Assembly (NCBI GenBank): GCA_016873455.1
Contig: VGXE01000008.1
Location: 1 to 64,000 of the forward strand
Origin: Nitrospira sp.
GTDB taxonomy: Bacteria; Nitrospirota; Nitrospiria; Nitrospirales; Nitrospiraceae
DNA length: 64,000 nucleotides
Direction: 5' to 3'
Below are positions 41,712 through 51,955 of this stretch, piece by piece (position 1 is the first letter of the stretch; each line of letters begins with the position of its first letter). Under the pieces are notes generated by a model. The model did no database searches. It saw only the letters and a list, made by a program, of their open reading frames with translations, and had not been told where the DNA came from. A program made the translations under genes and the position numbers.

Positions 41712-44531
41712 ATGGACTACAAATCGACGCTGAATTTGCCCAAGACCGACTTCCCGATGAAGGCCAATCTGCCGCAGCGGGAGCCGGAGCTGCTCGCCTG
41801 GTGGGAAGAGCAGAAACTCTATGAGCAGATTCAAGAGGCGGGCAAGGGGCGGCCACGGTACGTCTTGCATGACGGCCCTCCTTACGCCAACGGCCGCATC
41901 CACATCGGCCATGCCCTGAATAAAATCCTTAAAGACATCATCGTGAAATCCAAGACGATGGCGGGCTATCACGCGCCGTACGTGCCGGGATGGGACTGCC
42001 ACGGGCTGCCGATCGAACACCAAGTCATGAAGGAGCTGGGTGAAAAGAAAAAAGATTTGGATGTCTCGGCGATCCGCAAACTCTGCCGGGACTATGCCGA
42101 GAAATACGTAAAGATTCAGCGGGAAGAATTTCAACGGCTCGGCGTGCTCGGCGAATGGCAGAATCCGTATCTCACGATGACCCCGGCCTATGAAGCCACG
42201 ATCATCCGTGAGTTTGGATCGTTTGTCGAACGTGGCGGCGTCTATAAAGGCTTGAAGCCGGTTCTGTGGTGCACGCAGGATCAGACGGCGCTGGCTGAAG
42301 CTGAGGTGGAATACGACAACCATACGTCACCGTCCATCTATGTCAGGTTTCCGGTGGTGACGTCCCCTACGGCGCTTGGGCATGCCTTCCCTGGCATCTC
42401 GTTTCCCGCCGACATCACATTGGTCTCCATCGTCATTTGGACGACGACGCCATGGACGTTGCCGGCCAATCAAGCCGTCTGTCTGCATCGCGATATTGAG
42501 TACGCGTTCGTCCAAGTCGGAAATGAGCTGTTGATCGTGGCGGAAAAGCTGCTGGACAGTGTCACCAAGGCGTGCCACCTCGACGGCTATCGTGTTGTCG
42601 GAGTAAAAAAAGGGGGAGAAGGGTTCGAAGGGTTGGAAACGCAGCGCCCCCTCTCCACCGGATTGTCGCCGGTCTTATTGGGCGATTTCGTGACGCTTGA
42701 TCAGGGGACTGGCTGTGTGCACATCGCGCCTGGCCACGGGATGGAGGACTACATTCTTGTCCTCGATCACAATGCCAAGGCTTCGGCGGGAGAACGGCTC
42801 GAGATCCTTGCGCCGGTCGACAACGGTGGGCGGTTCACGGAGACGGTCAAAGAATTCTCCGGCCAGCATGTCTTCAAGGCGAATCCGAAGATTGTGGACT
42901 ATCTGCAGGCCAACGGACGGTTGTTGGGGCATGGCTCGTTGAGCCATTCCTATCCCCATTGCTGGCGCTGTAAGAGCCCGGTCATCTTTCGGGCCACGGA
43001 ACAGTGGTTCGTATCGATGGAGACGAACGAGCTGCGCCGGGAGGCGTTGGCGGAAATCGAGCGAGTGCGGTGGATTCCCGCCTACGGTCGTGACCGGATC
43101 AACGGCATGATCGAAAATCGGCCGGACTGGTGCCTTTCGCGCCAGCGAGTCTGGGGTGTGCCGATCCCCGGCTTCACTTGTGCTGGATGTCGGACTGTGC
43201 TGGCTGACCCGAACATCATCGAACATATTGCCGGTCTCGTCGAGTCACATGGGGCGGGCGTGTGGTTTGAACGAACGGCGTCGGATTTGCTTCCTGCAGG
43301 AACCGCTTGTTCAAAGTGCGGCGGGACGGCCTTTGAGAAGGAACGGGATATTCTCGATGTGTGGTTCGAATCCGGTGTGAGCTATGCCGCGGTGTTGAAG
43401 CCGAGGACATGGTGGCCGGCCGATCTGTATCTCGAAGGGTCCGACCAACATCGTGGCTGGTTTCACAGCGCGTTGCTGGCAGGGGTCACGACGGATCGGC
43501 GCGCGCCCTATAAGGCGGTGCTGACGCACGGATTCGTGGTGGACGGCCAGGGTAAGAAGATGTCGAAGTCAGCCGGCAACGTGGTGGCGCCGCAAGATGT
43601 CATCAAACAGTCGGGGGCGGAAATTCTCCGGCTCTGGGTGGCGGCGCAGGATTACCGGGAAGACCTGCGCATCTCGCAGGAGATCCTGACCCATCTGATT
43701 GAAGCCTATCGGAAGATCCGCAACACCTGTCGATTCTTATTGAGCAATCTGTACGATTTCGATCCGGGGACACACCGTGTGTCGTATGCGCAACTGCCGG
43801 AACTCGATCGCTGGGCGCTGGCACGTCTGGGGGACCTGATTCCCAGAGTGAAGCAGGCATACGAAGACTGCGAGTTTCACACCATCTTTCACGCGTTGAA
43901 CAATTTCTGCTCGGTGGATCTTAGCTCGGTCTATCTTGATATCTTGAAGGACCGACTCTATACGTTTCGCGCGGATTCACCGCTGCGCCGCGGGTCGCAG
44001 ACGGTGTTTTTCGAGATTGCGACCGCGCTGACCAAGTTGATGGCGCCGGTGTTGAGTTTTACCGCCGAAGAAATCTGGCGGACGCTTTCGGCGCAGATGC
44101 CCGGTTTCTCAACAGCCAAGAGTGTCCACCTGGCGGCGTTTCCTGAAGTCGATCCTCTCTGGATCGATCCCCAGCTTGCCGCGAGATGGGAGCGTCTACT
44201 CGAGCTCAGGGAAAGGGTTCAGGGATCCTTGGAGCTTAGTAGAAGCAACAAGACAATTGGCTCGTCACTAGAGGCTTCTGTTACTATTCGTTGTGTGCCC
44301 AGTATGCACACCTTTGTTAAGGCATATGAGAAGGAATTGCCAAGTCTCTTCATCGTTTCCCAGGTTACGCTAATTGAAGACCACTATCTTTCATCGGATA
44401 TGGAGATGGTTTTGGAGATCTCTCGTGCAGCGGGCCAAAAGTGTGAGCGATGCTGGAACTACCGGGAGGCGGTGGGCAAGGACGCCGAGCATCCGACGCT
44501 GTGTGATCGGTGCCTGGAGGCCATTCGTTGA
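41712..44531 (+). CDS. ileS: Isoleucyl-tRNA synthetase
   Basis: A 939-residue class I synthetase. The ATP-binding HIGH motif is in [14 protein letters not shown], the KMSKS motif in [12 protein letters not shown], and the editing domain holds [14 protein letters not shown]. The C-terminal zinc knuckle (CERCWNYR ... [10 protein letters not shown]) marks the bacterial type. The ATG at 41712 follows a palindromic repeat directly. Its stop overlaps the TTG start of lspA, a pairing also seen in other bacteria. A stretch of about 200 bases near the 3' end (44228-44430) is clearly less GC-rich than the rest of the gene. Confidence 0.97.
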   Translation: MDYKSTLNLPKTDFPMKANLPQREPELLAWWEEQKLYEQIQEAGKGRPRYVLHDGPPYANGRIHIGHALNKILKDIIVKSKTMAGYHAPYVPGWDCHGLPIEHQVMKELGEKKKDLDVSAIRKLCRDYAEKYVKIQREEFQRLGVLGEWQNPYLTMTPAYEATIIREFGSFVERGGVYKGLKPVLWCTQDQTALAEAEVEYDNHTSPSIYVRFPVVTSPTALGHAFPGISFPADITLVSIVIWTTTPWTLPANQAVCLHRDIEYAFVQVGNELLIVAEKLLDSVTKACHLDGYRVVGVKKGGEGFEGLETQRPLSTGLSPVLLGDFVTLDQGTGCVHIAPGHGMEDYILVLDHNAKASAGERLEILAPVDNGGRFTETVKEFSGQHVFKANPKIVDYLQANGRLLGHGSLSHSYPHCWRCKSPVIFRATEQWFVSMETNELRREALAEIERVRWIPAYGRDRINGMIENRPDWCLSRQRVWGVPIPGFTCAGCRTVLADPNIIEHIAGLVESHGAGVWFERTASDLLPAGTACSKCGGTAFEKERDILDVWFESGVSYAAVLKPRTWWPADLYLEGSDQHRGWFHSALLAGVTTDRRAPYKAVLTHGFVVDGQGKKMSKSAGNVVAPQDVIKQSGAEILRLWVAAQDYREDLRISQEILTHLIEAYRKIRNTCRFLLSNLYDFDPGTHRVSYAQLPELDRWALARLGDLIPRVKQAYEDCEFHTIFHALNNFCSVDLSSVYLDILKDRLYTFRADSPLRRGSQTVFFEIATALTKLMAPVLSFTAEEIWRTLSAQMPGFSTAKSVHLAAFPEVDPLWIDPQLAARWERLLELRERVQGSLELSRSNKTIGSSLEASVTIRCVPSMHTFVKAYEKELPSLFIVSQVTLIEDHYLSSDMEMVLEISRAAGQKCERCWNYREAVGKDAEHPTLCDRCLEAIR

Positions 44532-45043
44532 ACGTCTCCCTGCTGCGCAATTTCCTCTTGGCCTCCCTCACCGGCGTCGTGATAGCGGTAGACCAAGTCA
44601 CCAAACTGTACATCATGCAGACGATGCGGCTGCATGAGTCCATTCCCATCATCCCCAATCTCTTCAGCTTGACGTATATCAGAAATCCTGGCGCGGCGTT
44701 CGGTCTCCTGGCGAGCAGCAGCAACACCTTTCGCATGGTGTTCTTTGGGCTGACGTCGATTTTTGCGCTCGGATTGCTGGGCACGATCCTGCTCCGGATG
44801 CCGGAGCACGAATGGATGGGCCGCCTCAGCGTCGCGGGGATTTTGGGTGGAGCGATCGGGAACCTGATCGACCGCCTACGGTACGGGGAAGTGATCGACT
44901 TTCTCGACGTCTATTTCGAGGGTTACCACTGGCCGGCGTTCAATGTTGCAGACTCCGCCATCACCGTTGGCGTGACCTTCCTCATCATCCACTTCATGTT
45001 CGAGAAGAAAGAAGATCCACCTGAAACGTCGCCGGTCTCGTAA
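44528..45043 (+). CDS. lspA: Lipoprotein signal peptidase
   Basis: A 171-residue membrane aspartic protease that removes signal peptides of prolipoproteins. Four helices are visible, with the conserved [36 protein letters not shown] and [11 protein letters not shown]; the catalytic aspartates lie in the last two motifs. I take the TTG at 44528 as start because GGAGG lies seven bases before it and it overlaps the ileS stop; a GTG at 44510 is the alternative. Confidence 0.93.
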   Translation: MNVSLLRNFLLASLTGVVIAVDQVTKLYIMQTMRLHESIPIIPNLFSLTYIRNPGAAFGLLASSSNTFRMVFFGLTSIFALGLLGTILLRMPEHEWMGRLSVAGILGGAIGNLIDRLRYGEVIDFLDVYFEGYHWPAFNVADSAITVGVTFLIIHFMFEKKEDPPETSPVS

Positions 45044-45050
45044 TAAGAAC

Positions 45051-45124
45051 AGTGCTAAGTGCTGAGTTCTGAGTGCTGAATTAAGGAGTTGAACTCAGTA
45101 CTCGGTACCTAGCACTCAGCACTT
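45051..45124. repeat. Palindromic AGTGCTGAGT-type element
   Basis: The two arms repeat AGTGCTGAGT and ACTCAGCACT words; AAGTGCTGAGT (45057-45067) pairs perfectly with 45114-45124. It sits between convergent lspA and the DUF2024 gene and could end both transcripts as a hairpin, although no T-tract follows. Confidence 0.6.
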
Positions 45125-45128
45125 ACAA

Positions 45129-45389
45129 TTACGCCGGCATCGGCACGATAAACCCGCCCTTCTCCTTCACCTGCTTTTGCTGTTCCGCCGAGAACATAAA
45201 GAGCGGTTCGCTGTGGCAAAACTGACATTCCTTGGTGGTGATGGTCGCCGTCGGCTCGCCGATACTGATGAGATATTCCTTGGCCAACTTCAGCGCCGTG
45301 GCTTCGTCCGTGGTCATCACGTCGAAGTGAATACGCCCCTTCTTACCGGTCACCCAGGTGTCGTAGACATGAATCGTATCGGAGGCCAT
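45129..45389 (-). CDS. DUF2024-like small protein
   Basis: An 86-residue protein starting MASDTIHVYDTWVTGKKGRI. The segments TGKKGRIHFDV and CQFCHSEPLFMF (a CxxC pair followed by His) match my recollection of the DUF2024 family, whose function is unknown. AAAGGAG lies eight bases before the ATG at 45389. It follows uppP on the minus strand by 14 bases and is probably in the same transcript. Confidence 0.7.
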   Translation of the reverse strand: MASDTIHVYDTWVTGKKGRIHFDVMTTDEATALKLAKEYLISIGEPTATITTKECQFCHSEPLFMFSAEQQKQVKEKGGFIVPMPA

Positions 45390-45403
45390 TCCAAATACTC
45401 CTT

Positions 45404-46279
45404 TCAATGGAAGATCAAGAGTACGACAACGCCGAGCATAATACGGTAGTAGGCGAAGACCCGCAAGGTGTGCCGTTGGACGTAGGTCAGAAAAACGGCG
45501 ATGACGGCCCAGGCGACCAAGAACGACACGAGCATGCCGATGCCAAGGGCCAGAAAGTCCTGCTCGGTAAAGGTCGCTTTGGCTTTCCAGGTTTCATAGA
45601 CCGTCGCGGCGATGATGGTGGGGAGGGCAAGAAAGAACGAATACTCCGTTGCCACTTTCCGATCAAGTCCCACCAACAAGCCCCCAATAATTGTTGAGCC
45701 TGATCGCGACATGCCAGGGATCAACGAGGCGCACTGGGCCAGGCCGACCCAGACAGCGTGCCGGGGAGAGACCTGTTCGAGGCTCATAACGCGACTCGTT
45801 CGTCTGGTGGCTTCGACGGCAAGAATGATGATGCCGCCCAAGATAGAGGTTGCGGCCACGGTGTGTGGTGTGAACAGGTGAGATTTGATCCAGCCATGCG
45901 CCAACAAGCCGACCAACGCGGCCGGCAGAAAAGCCAGGCCCAGGCCGAGGATGAACCAAAGATTGGGGTGGGCCTTCGTGGACGCGGCCAGGCAGGCAGT
46001 CCAGGTCGGGTGCCGGCCCTGTTGCACAAATGATCGGAACTCCGCCTGTTCCTGTCGGGCGCCGGATAGCAGACGTCCGATCTTTTCACGCTCGAAGACA
46101 ATGACGGCGAGAATAGCCCCCAGTTGGATGGAAATTTCCGCATTCGCCGCCGCGTCGCCGGTGAAACCGAACGCATGGCCGGCCAGGATAAGATGCCCGG
46201 TGGAGGAGACGGGGAGGAATTCCGTCAAACCTTCAACGATGCCGAGAATGATGGCAAGGGCGGGCCCCCATTCGTTCAC
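45404..46279 (-). CDS. uppP: Undecaprenyl-diphosphatase
   Basis: A 291-residue integral membrane enzyme that recycles undecaprenyl pyrophosphate for cell-wall synthesis and gives bacitracin tolerance. The two catalytic motifs are plain: EGLTEFLPVSSTGHLILAG and LIPGMSRSGSTIIGGLL. The start is GTG 46279 (GGAG five bases upstream); the frame stays open to 46840, but the extra part has no membrane or family character. Eight or so helices fit the family. Confidence 0.93.
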   Translation of the reverse strand: MNEWGPALAIILGIVEGLTEFLPVSSTGHLILAGHAFGFTGDAAANAEISIQLGAILAVIVFEREKIGRLLSGARQEQAEFRSFVQQGRHPTWTACLAASTKAHPNLWFILGLGLAFLPAALVGLLAHGWIKSHLFTPHTVAATSILGGIIILAVEATRRTSRVMSLEQVSPRHAVWVGLAQCASLIPGMSRSGSTIIGGLLVGLDRKVATEYSFFLALPTIIAATVYETWKAKATFTEQDFLALGIGMLVSFLVAWAVIAVFLTYVQRHTLRVFAYYRIMLGVVVLLIFH

Positions 46280-46421
46280 ATCTGCTCCATCGAGTGAGGT
46301 TGAATGCTGATATGCGAGAGCGTGACGAGCGATCATCACAGAGGAGTCAAGATCCGTCAAGCGTCGGATCAATTGCCGTCGACGTGGCTTCGACCAAGAG
46401 GCCTGCACAAGTGCAAATGTA

Positions 46422-46450
46422 TTGACAAAGATCGAGGGCTGGCATACATC
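46422..46450 (+). promoter_or_regulatory. Candidate promoter of the coiled-coil lipoprotein gene
   Basis: TTGACA at 46422-46427 is a perfect -35 box; TACATC follows after 17 bases and could serve as -10. The gene start lies 114 bases downstream. The rest of the gap 46280-46563 shows no gene. Confidence 0.45.
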
Positions 46451-46563
46451 AATTAACAAAGTCGGCAGATGGGTGTGATTGTGTGCGGCCCGTGGATCGG
46501 AGCTGATCACGTGGAGTGTAAGCCGGGGTATTTCATCAAGCGTGTGAACGAGGGGAGGGTCGT

Positions 46564-47244
46564 ATGAGGCGGGAGTGGATGGCGGCGATGTTGGCTGGTG
46601 TGGTGATGACGACCGGATGCGTGTCCAACTCCAAGTACCAAGAAGCCTTGACGGAGGCCGATACGGTCCGGGAGGAGCTGGACAAGGCTCGTCAGCAGAA
46701 GAGTGCCATGGAGCAGCAGATCCGCACCCTGAAAGAACTGAATGTGAAGTTAAGCAACGACGCACAGGGTGCGCGCGATGAGATGCAACGCATCGAGCAT
46801 GGGCGGGACAAGGAGCGTGGCTCCGTCGAGGGGCGGACAAAGGACTTGGAAGAGAAGCTCAAAGCCCTGTCGGCTCAGAATCGTAGCGTGCTACAGGAAT
46901 ATCAGGATGTGAAGCGGTACAATGATACGCTCAAGTCGCTGGTGGCCCGATATCAAAAGGAACTCAAAGATAGGTCTCCGGCTGTCCCTGCGACGCTGGT
47001 GCCCTCAGGATCTCTTTCGGCTCCGTCGGTGGCGCCGCCGGCTCCCGCCTCCGGCTCCTCGGCTATGAACATCAACAAAGCCTCGGCGAACGACTTGGTC
47101 CTGCTCTTGGGGTTGAAGCAAGACGAAGCTGATCGGCTCATCAGCAATCGGCCGTATCGCGTGAAGGGGGAGCTGGTGGCGAAAAACGTGCTGCCAAAGG
47201 AAACGTTCGACTTGATCAAGGATCGAATCTCCGTCAGCCAATAA
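46564..47244 (+). CDS. Coiled-coil lipoprotein with C-terminal helix-hairpin-helix
   Basis: A 226-residue protein with a lipoprotein signal (lipobox TTGC at residue 19), a coiled coil from about 25 to 135 rich in E, K, R and Q, a proline/alanine/serine linker, and a ComEA-like helix-hairpin-helix domain at the end (MNINKASANDLVLLLGLKQD). The last domain usually binds DNA, odd for a lipoprotein, but is seen in proteins tied to envelope DNA uptake or used for protein contacts. GGAGGG precedes the ATG, and a strong terminator follows. Confidence 0.8.
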   Translation: MRREWMAAMLAGVVMTTGCVSNSKYQEALTEADTVREELDKARQQKSAMEQQIRTLKELNVKLSNDAQGARDEMQRIEHGRDKERGSVEGRTKDLEEKLKALSAQNRSVLQEYQDVKRYNDTLKSLVARYQKELKDRSPAVPATLVPSGSLSAPSVAPPAPASGSSAMNINKASANDLVLLLGLKQDEADRLISNRPYRVKGELVAKNVLPKETFDLIKDRISVSQ

Positions 47245-47270
47245 ACCGGGTCCGCGAATCGGGTGAGGAT

Positions 47271-47306
47271 AAACGGGCCGCTCTCCGAAAGGAGGGCGGC
47301 CCGTTT
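47271..47306 (+). terminator. Rho-independent terminator
   Basis: AAACGGGCCGC (47271-47281) pairs with GCGGCCCGTTT (47296-47306) as a perfect 11-bp stem. It lies 26 bases after the lipoprotein stop and could also serve the convergent amidohydrolase gene, since A and T runs occur on both sides. Confidence 0.85.
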
Positions 47307-47335
47307 GCATTTGGAGCATCAGGCGCAACAGCGGC

Positions 47336-48322
47336 TCACGTACTGGAAAGGATGTCACCCAGCGAGCGGAAGCCAAGTCTAAGCCCTCGACAGACTTCGA
47401 CTTGCCGGTCGAACCGATTCTTCGTGCGGATCATCCTTCCCAAAGTTCCGAACCCTACACGTCCCCAGGCGGCCAGATGGAACACCGACAGAGGATAATC
47501 GGTGCCGAAGAGGAGGCGATCATGGAGGTCGGGGTAGTGTCGCAGATAGAGGAGCATCCGCAGACGGTTGGGCAGGGTCAGCGCGGAGATGTCGCAGTAG
47601 AAGTTGGGATAACGGTTTACAAGGTCCCGTAACGTCGGAATGAACTTCTCGTAGAAGATGAGTCCGTAGCTGCATGCGTGGGCGGCAATGACGGTGGCTC
47701 CTTCATCCAACGCGACTTGCAACCGATCCGGATCACCGACCGATTGGTCCTTGCCGATGAGACTGAACTCGTAGCCGACGTGGCTCAAGAACGGCAGCTT
47801 CCGTTCGGCCAGTGCACGGTAGAACGGCTTGTAACGGGGATCGGCAGGATTGAAGTGCTGGGCGTTCGGAAGCGCTTTCACCAGTACGCCACCGGCATCG
47901 GCCACGCGATGCACCTCGTCGACGGCGTCTTCGCGTTGCGGATTGATCGAGGGACCGGCGAGAAACAAGTCGGGATAGGACTTGGCCGTGTTCAGTACGT
48001 AATCGTTACTGATCAGGAATTCCGTGTGTTGCCGGTTGAGCAGGCCGGTCTGATCGTAGAACCCGTCCATGCCGAGCAATACAACCTTCTGCACGTATTC
48101 GGAGGCGCGCAGTTCCGTCATGAGATGCTCAAGGTAGCGGGCATTCGTTTCGCGCGGGTGTGCGGGCGACAGGTCGTGTTTCCAGAGCAAGAAACGAAAG
48201 AGGGGGCTCCTGAGCATCTTCGGTGAGATGAAACAGCCGTTGTCGCCGTCCGGCAATGCCGCCAAATGCACATGGCAGTCGATCAATGTTTTATTACGAG
48301 GTGCTCCGGTCTCCGTCGTCAT
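47336..48322 (-). CDS. Amidohydrolase-fold metal-dependent hydrolase
   Basis: A 328-residue TIM-barrel hydrolase of the amidohydrolase-2 group. The first metal motif is TLIDCHVHLAALPDG (HxH), further ligands lie in PFLSHVGYEF and IAAHACSYG, and the catalytic aspartate is in LLFGTDYPLSVF. Substrates in this group range from aromatic carboxylates to lactones, so no reaction is assigned. The ATG at 48322 lacks a close ribosome binding site. A palindromic repeat lies directly upstream. Confidence 0.8.
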   Translation of the reverse strand: MTTETGAPRNKTLIDCHVHLAALPDGDNGCFISPKMLRSPLFRFLLWKHDLSPAHPRETNARYLEHLMTELRASEYVQKVVLLGMDGFYDQTGLLNRQHTEFLISNDYVLNTAKSYPDLFLAGPSINPQREDAVDEVHRVADAGGVLVKALPNAQHFNPADPRYKPFYRALAERKLPFLSHVGYEFSLIGKDQSVGDPDRLQVALDEGATVIAAHACSYGLIFYEKFIPTLRDLVNRYPNFYCDISALTLPNRLRMLLYLRHYPDLHDRLLFGTDYPLSVFHLAAWGRVGFGTLGRMIRTKNRFDRQVEVCRGLRLGFRSLGDILSST

Positions 48323-48355
48323 ACGGTGTCCAAGGTCACTCCTGTAGTTTCAGAA

Positions 48356-48438
48356 GGACTCAGGACTGAGGACTGAGTCAGAAGCCACGAGCTTCAATCT
48401 CTGACCTCTTTCCAAAACACTCAGTCCACAGTCCTCAT
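48356..48438. repeat. Palindromic AGGACTGAGG-type element
   Basis: AGGACTGAGGACTGAGT (48362-48378) and ACTCAGTCCACAGTCCT (48419-48435) are inverted copies with 16 of 17 matches. It lies between the acyltransferase stop and the amidohydrolase start, both on the minus strand. It resembles the element at 45051 in style but uses a different word. Confidence 0.6.
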
Positions 48439-48459
48439 GACTCAGCCCTACAGGATGCG

Positions 48460-51400
48460 TCACGTTTCACGCGGTGCGAGCTTCTCGAGAGCGATTCGTT
48501 TGATCCCGCGCAAGTCCAGTTTGCCGGTGCCGAGCACCGGTAAGGCCTCGACTTTGACAAACTGCTGTTTCCCGGGAATGAAGAGATTGGGCAGGCCGCT
48601 GGTTGATACCTTGTCTAGGATGGCGGGGATGCGGGATTCGTCCAGCGTGTGAAGCACCGCAAGGCGTTCGCCTTTTTTCTCGTCCGGAATGCCGGTGACG
48701 GCGAAGACCTGCGTGTCGGCTTCGGCCGCTTGGTGCAGAGCCTCTTCGACCTTGCCGTGCGGGACCATTTCGCCGCCGATTTTGGAAAAGCGCGAGAGGC
48801 GGTCGGTGATTGTGAGAAATCCGTCGTCATCGAGGGCCGCAATGTCGCCGGTGACGTACCAGCCGTCGCGCATGGCCTGCGCGGTGAGATCTTCGCGGCC
48901 GAGATACCCAGTCATGACGTTCGGTCCCTTCACCAACAGCATGCCGGCTTGGCCGGGCGGAAGGACGGCCCAGGTATCGGGATCGACAATACGGACTGTG
49001 ACGCCGGGAAAGGGTTGCCCCACCGTGCCACGGCGCGACGCCACTTGGTAAAAGCCTGATGCGCGGAAGTCGGGGCAGTTGGCCGAAATCACCGGCGCGC
49101 ATTCTGTGACGCCGTAGCCTTCAACCGGGGCGATACCGAATTTGTCCTGAAAGGCCTGGAGAAGACGCATCGGCAGTTTTTCCGCGCCGGTGATGACCAC
49201 GCGAAGGTTACTGAATTGCTCCGGCGTACAACGGCGGTAGTAAAGCTGGAGAAAGGTCGGGGTCGTGACCATGAGAGAAATCCTGTATCGGTCGCTGAGG
49301 TCGCCGATAGCGGCGGCATCGAGGGGGGTCGGGTGAAAGACCACACCGGCGTTGTATCGGGTGAAGAACCACAGCAACATGTACCCAAACGAATGGAAGA
49401 ACGGAAGAATGCCGAGGGCGCGATCGGCCTGTCCGATGTGGATGACTTGCGCGGCCCCCTCGACATTCGAATTGATGCTGAAGTGGGAGAGCATCACACC
49501 CTTCGGCTCGCCGGTGCTTCCGCTGCTGAAAATGATTGTCGCCAGATCGTCCATGGTCGTTTGGCGGATCTGGCCACACGACCGTTCGATGAGGCGAATC
49601 GGAGCCAAGACGGCCAGGAGTGCCGCAGAGAGCTTCGTGCCAGTGGTGATAGTTTTGGCGATGTCATCAAGCCAGAGGACGGTGACGCCCTGTGGCAGAT
49701 CGAGCTTGGCTTTTTCGACGAAGAGCCGGCTCGTCAGGACAGTCTTGAGCGAGGCAATCCTAACGGCCGATTCGAGTCCCGCCCGGCCTACGGTGTAGTT
49801 CAAGTTCACACTGGTCTTGCCTGACAAGGCGGCCGCCACATTGACCAATGCGCCTGCGACGCTGGGCGGCAGGAGCAACCCGACATTCTGTTGGCCTTCC
49901 CAGTGCGGCTGGAGCGTGCGCGCCAAGACGATGGTGCCGATCAAGGCTTGAAGGCCTGAGACATTGGGACGGGACGCATCGGCCATGGCAAACGTGAACG
50001 GGTGCCGGCGCCATGCTTTGAGGACGGGGCGGTGCAACGGTTCCTGGTCCAATTTCCGCTCATGCCAGGCGGTTTCCCCCAATTCACGCACCAGACGGCG
50101 CAACTCGTGCGCCGGGGTATCCGACGGTTGTGGTGATCCGAATGACACCGTGACCGGATAAGGCATACGCTCCGGTCGTTTGGTAATGAATCGGCCGCGT
50201 GAGAAACTGAAGATGCTGCCCCAGATGCGGTCGAGGTGTACGGGAATCACCGGCGCCGTTCGGCCCTTCACGATGCGCTCGAACCCGCGCCGGAAGGGGA
50301 GGAGTGTGCCGGTTCTGGTGATCTGGCCTTCAGGGAAGATACAGACCAGTCCCCCCTCGTCGAGTGCCTGCCCCGCACTGCGCAAGGCTTTGAGAATCAC
50401 ACGGGGACCGCCGGAGGAGGAAATCGGAATGACCTGCATCACCGTCATCAGCCATTTGAATAACGGATGTGTGGCATAGGCGGTATCGACGACAAATCGA
50501 ATGGGACGATCGACGGCGGCCATCAGCAGGAAGCCGTCGACGAACGACATATGGTTCGGGACGAGGAGGGCGCCTCCGGCCTGTGGTAGGTGATGCTGGC
50601 CGACGATACGGAGGCGATACAGGGTATTGGTCAGGATCACCAGCACCAAGCGGACGAGGGTGTCCGGCAACAGCCAGATTGCCCACAACATCCCGGCCAT
50701 GGTCATTGCGGCTGTGGCCAAGAAGATTCCGGCCGTCGAGAGCCCGGCATGGGCCAGTGAGCCACCGGCGAGTGATCCCAATAGGATCCCGGTGAAGACG
50801 CAGGTGTTGGAGAACGAGATGACGGCGCCACGCCGGTCCGGCGGTGATTTCCATTGTAGGATGGCATTCAACGAGACAAAGATGAACGCGCTGGAGATCC
50901 CGAGCATGCCCATCAGCAGGAATGTGCCCGTCAAGAATGGGGTCAGAAGACCGAGGAAAAGCAGTGAGAGAAAGACGCCGATCGCACCCAGCGGAATGAG
51001 TCCATACTCGACTCGATTTCGTGACAAGCGACCGACCAGCATCGCGCCGATTGCGATCCCGACCGACAAGATGGTGAGCGGGAGCCCCGACGCGGCATCG
51101 GACAGGTGCAAGACGGCCTTGGCGTAGACGACGACATTTTGTCCAAAGAGGCTGGCGATCGTCCAAAAACAGATTTCCATAGGAATCGCCATGCGCAACA
51201 ATCGTTCAGTGCAAATCGCCTCCCATGCGCAGCGGACTGTGGAGGCCACACCTCCGGCTGAACGGGCTGGGGGTACGTGAGGGATGGTCATGGCTGTGAC
51301 AAGGCCAATGACTGAAAGAGCAGTCAATGCGGACGGGGCAAGCCAGGTCTGGTCTCCGGCGGCTTGCAGGAGAAACCCGCCGGCAGCGGTGCCGGTGAGG

Positions 51401-51882
51401 ATGGCGGCAAAGGTCCACACTTCCAAAAGGCCATTGCCGGCGGCGAGGCGCTCGTGAGGAATCAATTCGGGGAGGATGCCGTATTTCGACGGGCTGAAGA
51501 GTGCGCTGTGCACCCCCATTCCGCAGAGGACGATCAAGGGGAAAAACCCTCCGGCAGGATTCATCCAGAGCGCGACCGTCCCGGCGCCCATCAGCAGCAC
51601 TTCGACCACTTTGACGGCGATAATAACCGTCCGTTTGCTCAGCCGATCCGCCAGCGTGCCGCCGACAAGAGACAACAGCATCAGGGGCAGCGTGAAGATC
51701 ACGAACGCGATGGCTGTTTGCGTCTGGGCGGCCGTTTCCAGTTCTGGCCCCGGCGCCATGCCTGCCGTTGCCTGCCGGATAGCCAGCAGGGCAACCATGA
51801 GCTTCCAGGCGTTGTCGTTGAACGCCCCGCAGAACTGGGCGATCAAGAGGCCACGGAGGGGATGAATAGATTTTGTCGTCAT
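48460..51882 (-). CDS. Three-domain protein: MFS transporter, PlsC acyltransferase and acyl-ACP synthetase
   Basis: A 1140-residue fusion. Residues 1 to about 410 form an MFS transporter like LplT (lysophospholipid flippase). Residues 420-630 are a PlsC-type acyltransferase with NHMSFVDGF (H-x4-D, near residue 444) and FPEGQITRTG. Residues 640 to the end are an AMP-forming ligase with IIFSSGSTGEPKGVMLSH, GYGVTECAPVIS and YVTGDIAALDDDGF. In E. coli LplT and Aas share this work: import of lysophospholipid and its re-acylation. The ATG at 51882 is used; an earlier TTG adds 19 unlike residues. Role inferred: membrane lipid repair. Confidence 0.92.
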   Translation of the reverse strand: MTTKSIHPLRGLLIAQFCGAFNDNAWKLMVALLAIRQATAGMAPGPELETAAQTQTAIAFVIFTLPLMLLSLVGGTLADRLSKRTVIIAVKVVEVLLMGAGTVALWMNPAGGFFPLIVLCGMGVHSALFSPSKYGILPELIPHERLAAGNGLLEVWTFAAILTGTAAGGFLLQAAGDQTWLAPSALTALSVIGLVTAMTIPHVPPARSAGGVASTVRCAWEAICTERLLRMAIPMEICFWTIASLFGQNVVVYAKAVLHLSDAASGLPLTILSVGIAIGAMLVGRLSRNRVEYGLIPLGAIGVFLSLLFLGLLTPFLTGTFLLMGMLGISSAFIFVSLNAILQWKSPPDRRGAVISFSNTCVFTGILLGSLAGGSLAHAGLSTAGIFLATAAMTMAGMLWAIWLLPDTLVRLVLVILTNTLYRLRIVGQHHLPQAGGALLVPNHMSFVDGFLLMAAVDRPIRFVVDTAYATHPLFKWLMTVMQVIPISSSGGPRVILKALRSAGQALDEGGLVCIFPEGQITRTGTLLPFRRGFERIVKGRTAPVIPVHLDRIWGSIFSFSRGRFITKRPERMPYPVTVSFGSPQPSDTPAHELRRLVRELGETAWHERKLDQEPLHRPVLKAWRRHPFTFAMADASRPNVSGLQALIGTIVLARTLQPHWEGQQNVGLLLPPSVAGALVNVAAALSGKTSVNLNYTVGRAGLESAVRIASLKTVLTSRLFVEKAKLDLPQGVTVLWLDDIAKTITTGTKLSAALLAVLAPIRLIERSCGQIRQTTMDDLATIIFSSGSTGEPKGVMLSHFSINSNVEGAAQVIHIGQADRALGILPFFHSFGYMLLWFFTRYNAGVVFHPTPLDAAAIGDLSDRYRISLMVTTPTFLQLYYRRCTPEQFSNLRVVITGAEKLPMRLLQAFQDKFGIAPVEGYGVTECAPVISANCPDFRASGFYQVASRRGTVGQPFPGVTVRIVDPDTWAVLPPGQAGMLLVKGPNVMTGYLGREDLTAQAMRDGWYVTGDIAALDDDGFLTITDRLSRFSKIGGEMVPHGKVEEALHQAAEADTQVFAVTGIPDEKKGERLAVLHTLDESRIPAILDKVSTSGLPNLFIPGKQQFVKVEALPVLGTGKLDLRGIKRIALEKLAPRET

Positions 51883-51955
51883 TGGAAGAGCGGGAAGATC
51901 TGTTTCCGTTCCACGCGAATATGGAGGAATCAGCGTCAAAGGTCAAAGAGAAGCA

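Noticed and set aside
45404-46840. A 478-residue version of UppP
   Set aside because: The extra N-terminal part has no membrane helices and no family similarity; GTG 46279 with a ribosome binding site gives the normal length.
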